Of a stretch of 64,000 nt of DNA, positions 63,996 through 64,000 are shown piece after piece (positions within the stretch are counted from its first letter, which is position 1; every line of letters starts with the position of its first letter). The stretch lies in NCBI GenBank assembly GCA_002733865.1, contig NVXM01000002.1, positions 124,001 through 188,000 on the forward strand, in the 5' to 3' direction. Under the pieces are notes generated by a model. The model was not told the origin of the DNA, did no database searches, and saw only the letters and a list, made by a program, of their open reading frames with translations. The translations under genes and the position numbers were made by a program. This DNA comes from Sphingopyxis sp. (GTDB lineage Bacteria; Pseudomonadota; Alphaproteobacteria; Sphingomonadales; Sphingomonadaceae).

Positions 63996-64000
63996 GATAT

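Overview
The window is ordinary chromosome from an alphaproteobacterium of the order Sphingomonadales, most like Sphingorhabdus/Parasphingorhabdus/Sphingopyxis. The evidence is tandem sphingomonad-type TonB-dependent receptors, a CtrA response regulator and a CcrM (GANTC) DNA methyltransferase, Bpt leucyltransferase, UPF0262, XrtA/PEP-CTERM regulators PrsK/PrsR, periplasmic amidohydrolase pairs, and moderately high GC with dense gene packing. I see no phage, insertion sequence, CRISPR array or rRNA. One tRNA (Leu, CAA) is present.

Layout. 1-3.5 kb: two TonB receptors on the minus strand (the first cut by the window edge), then tRNA-Leu. 3.8-9.5 kb: prepilin peptidase, thiolase, SH3 protein, 2-hydroxyacid dehydrogenase, ammonium transporter and a GNAT. 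9.5-16 kb: a nitronate-monooxygenase-like protein, glycosyltransferase, alpha/beta hydrolase, SelO and AstD-like dehydrogenase. 16.1-20.0 kb: a tight assimilatory sulfur operon (siroheme methyltransferase, DUF2849, sulfite reductase, DUF934, APS-type reductase). 20.1-25.6 kb: dnaB, then UPF0262, a degenerate GH25 protein, dcd, an enoyl-reductase-like protein and a PPP-type phosphatase. 25.7-31.4 kb: ctrA, arfB, S9 peptidase, free Met-R-sulfoxide reductase and an unusual RcnB/MORN-like/glycine-zipper surface protein. 31.5-38.4 kb: bpt, a small membrane protein, amidohydrolase with a beta-hydroxyacid dehydrogenase, threonine ammonia-lyase with psd, and a Cys-rich lipoprotein. 38.5-45.1 kb: folP-ccrM, a fatty-acid desaturase, and a coupled operon glmM - zinc ribbon - small membrane protein - thiD - rnhB. 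45.3-52.6 kb: dicarboxylate symporter plus aldo/keto reductase, two amidohydrolases, a POT peptide transporter and a nitroreductase. 52.6-61.4 kb: a GntR regulator, then the XrtA/PEP-CTERM exopolysaccharide control block (TPR protein, PrsR, PrsK, TIGR03013 glycosyltransferase) and a ScfR-type regulator. 61.6-64 kb: a proline-rich protein, DUF3501 and a two-cluster iron-sulfur protein.

How it fits together. The most coherent story is cell-cycle control. ctrA and ccrM lie 14 kb apart, and each has five GANTC (CcrM) sites packed into its upstream region, together with TTAA-type CtrA half-sites. This looks like the reciprocal CtrA-CcrM circuit known from Caulobacter, with unusually dense site clusters. 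The points most worth checking are: an 18-bp motif shared by the promoters of two surface-protein genes; a TGTAAA palindrome at the ScfR-type regulator with matching half-sites before the neighbouring glycosyltransferase; a GH25 lysozyme-like protein that has lost most of its catalytic acids; and two small genes threaded by overlapping stop/start codons into the glmM-thiD-rnhB operon. No wholly new multi-gene system is evident.
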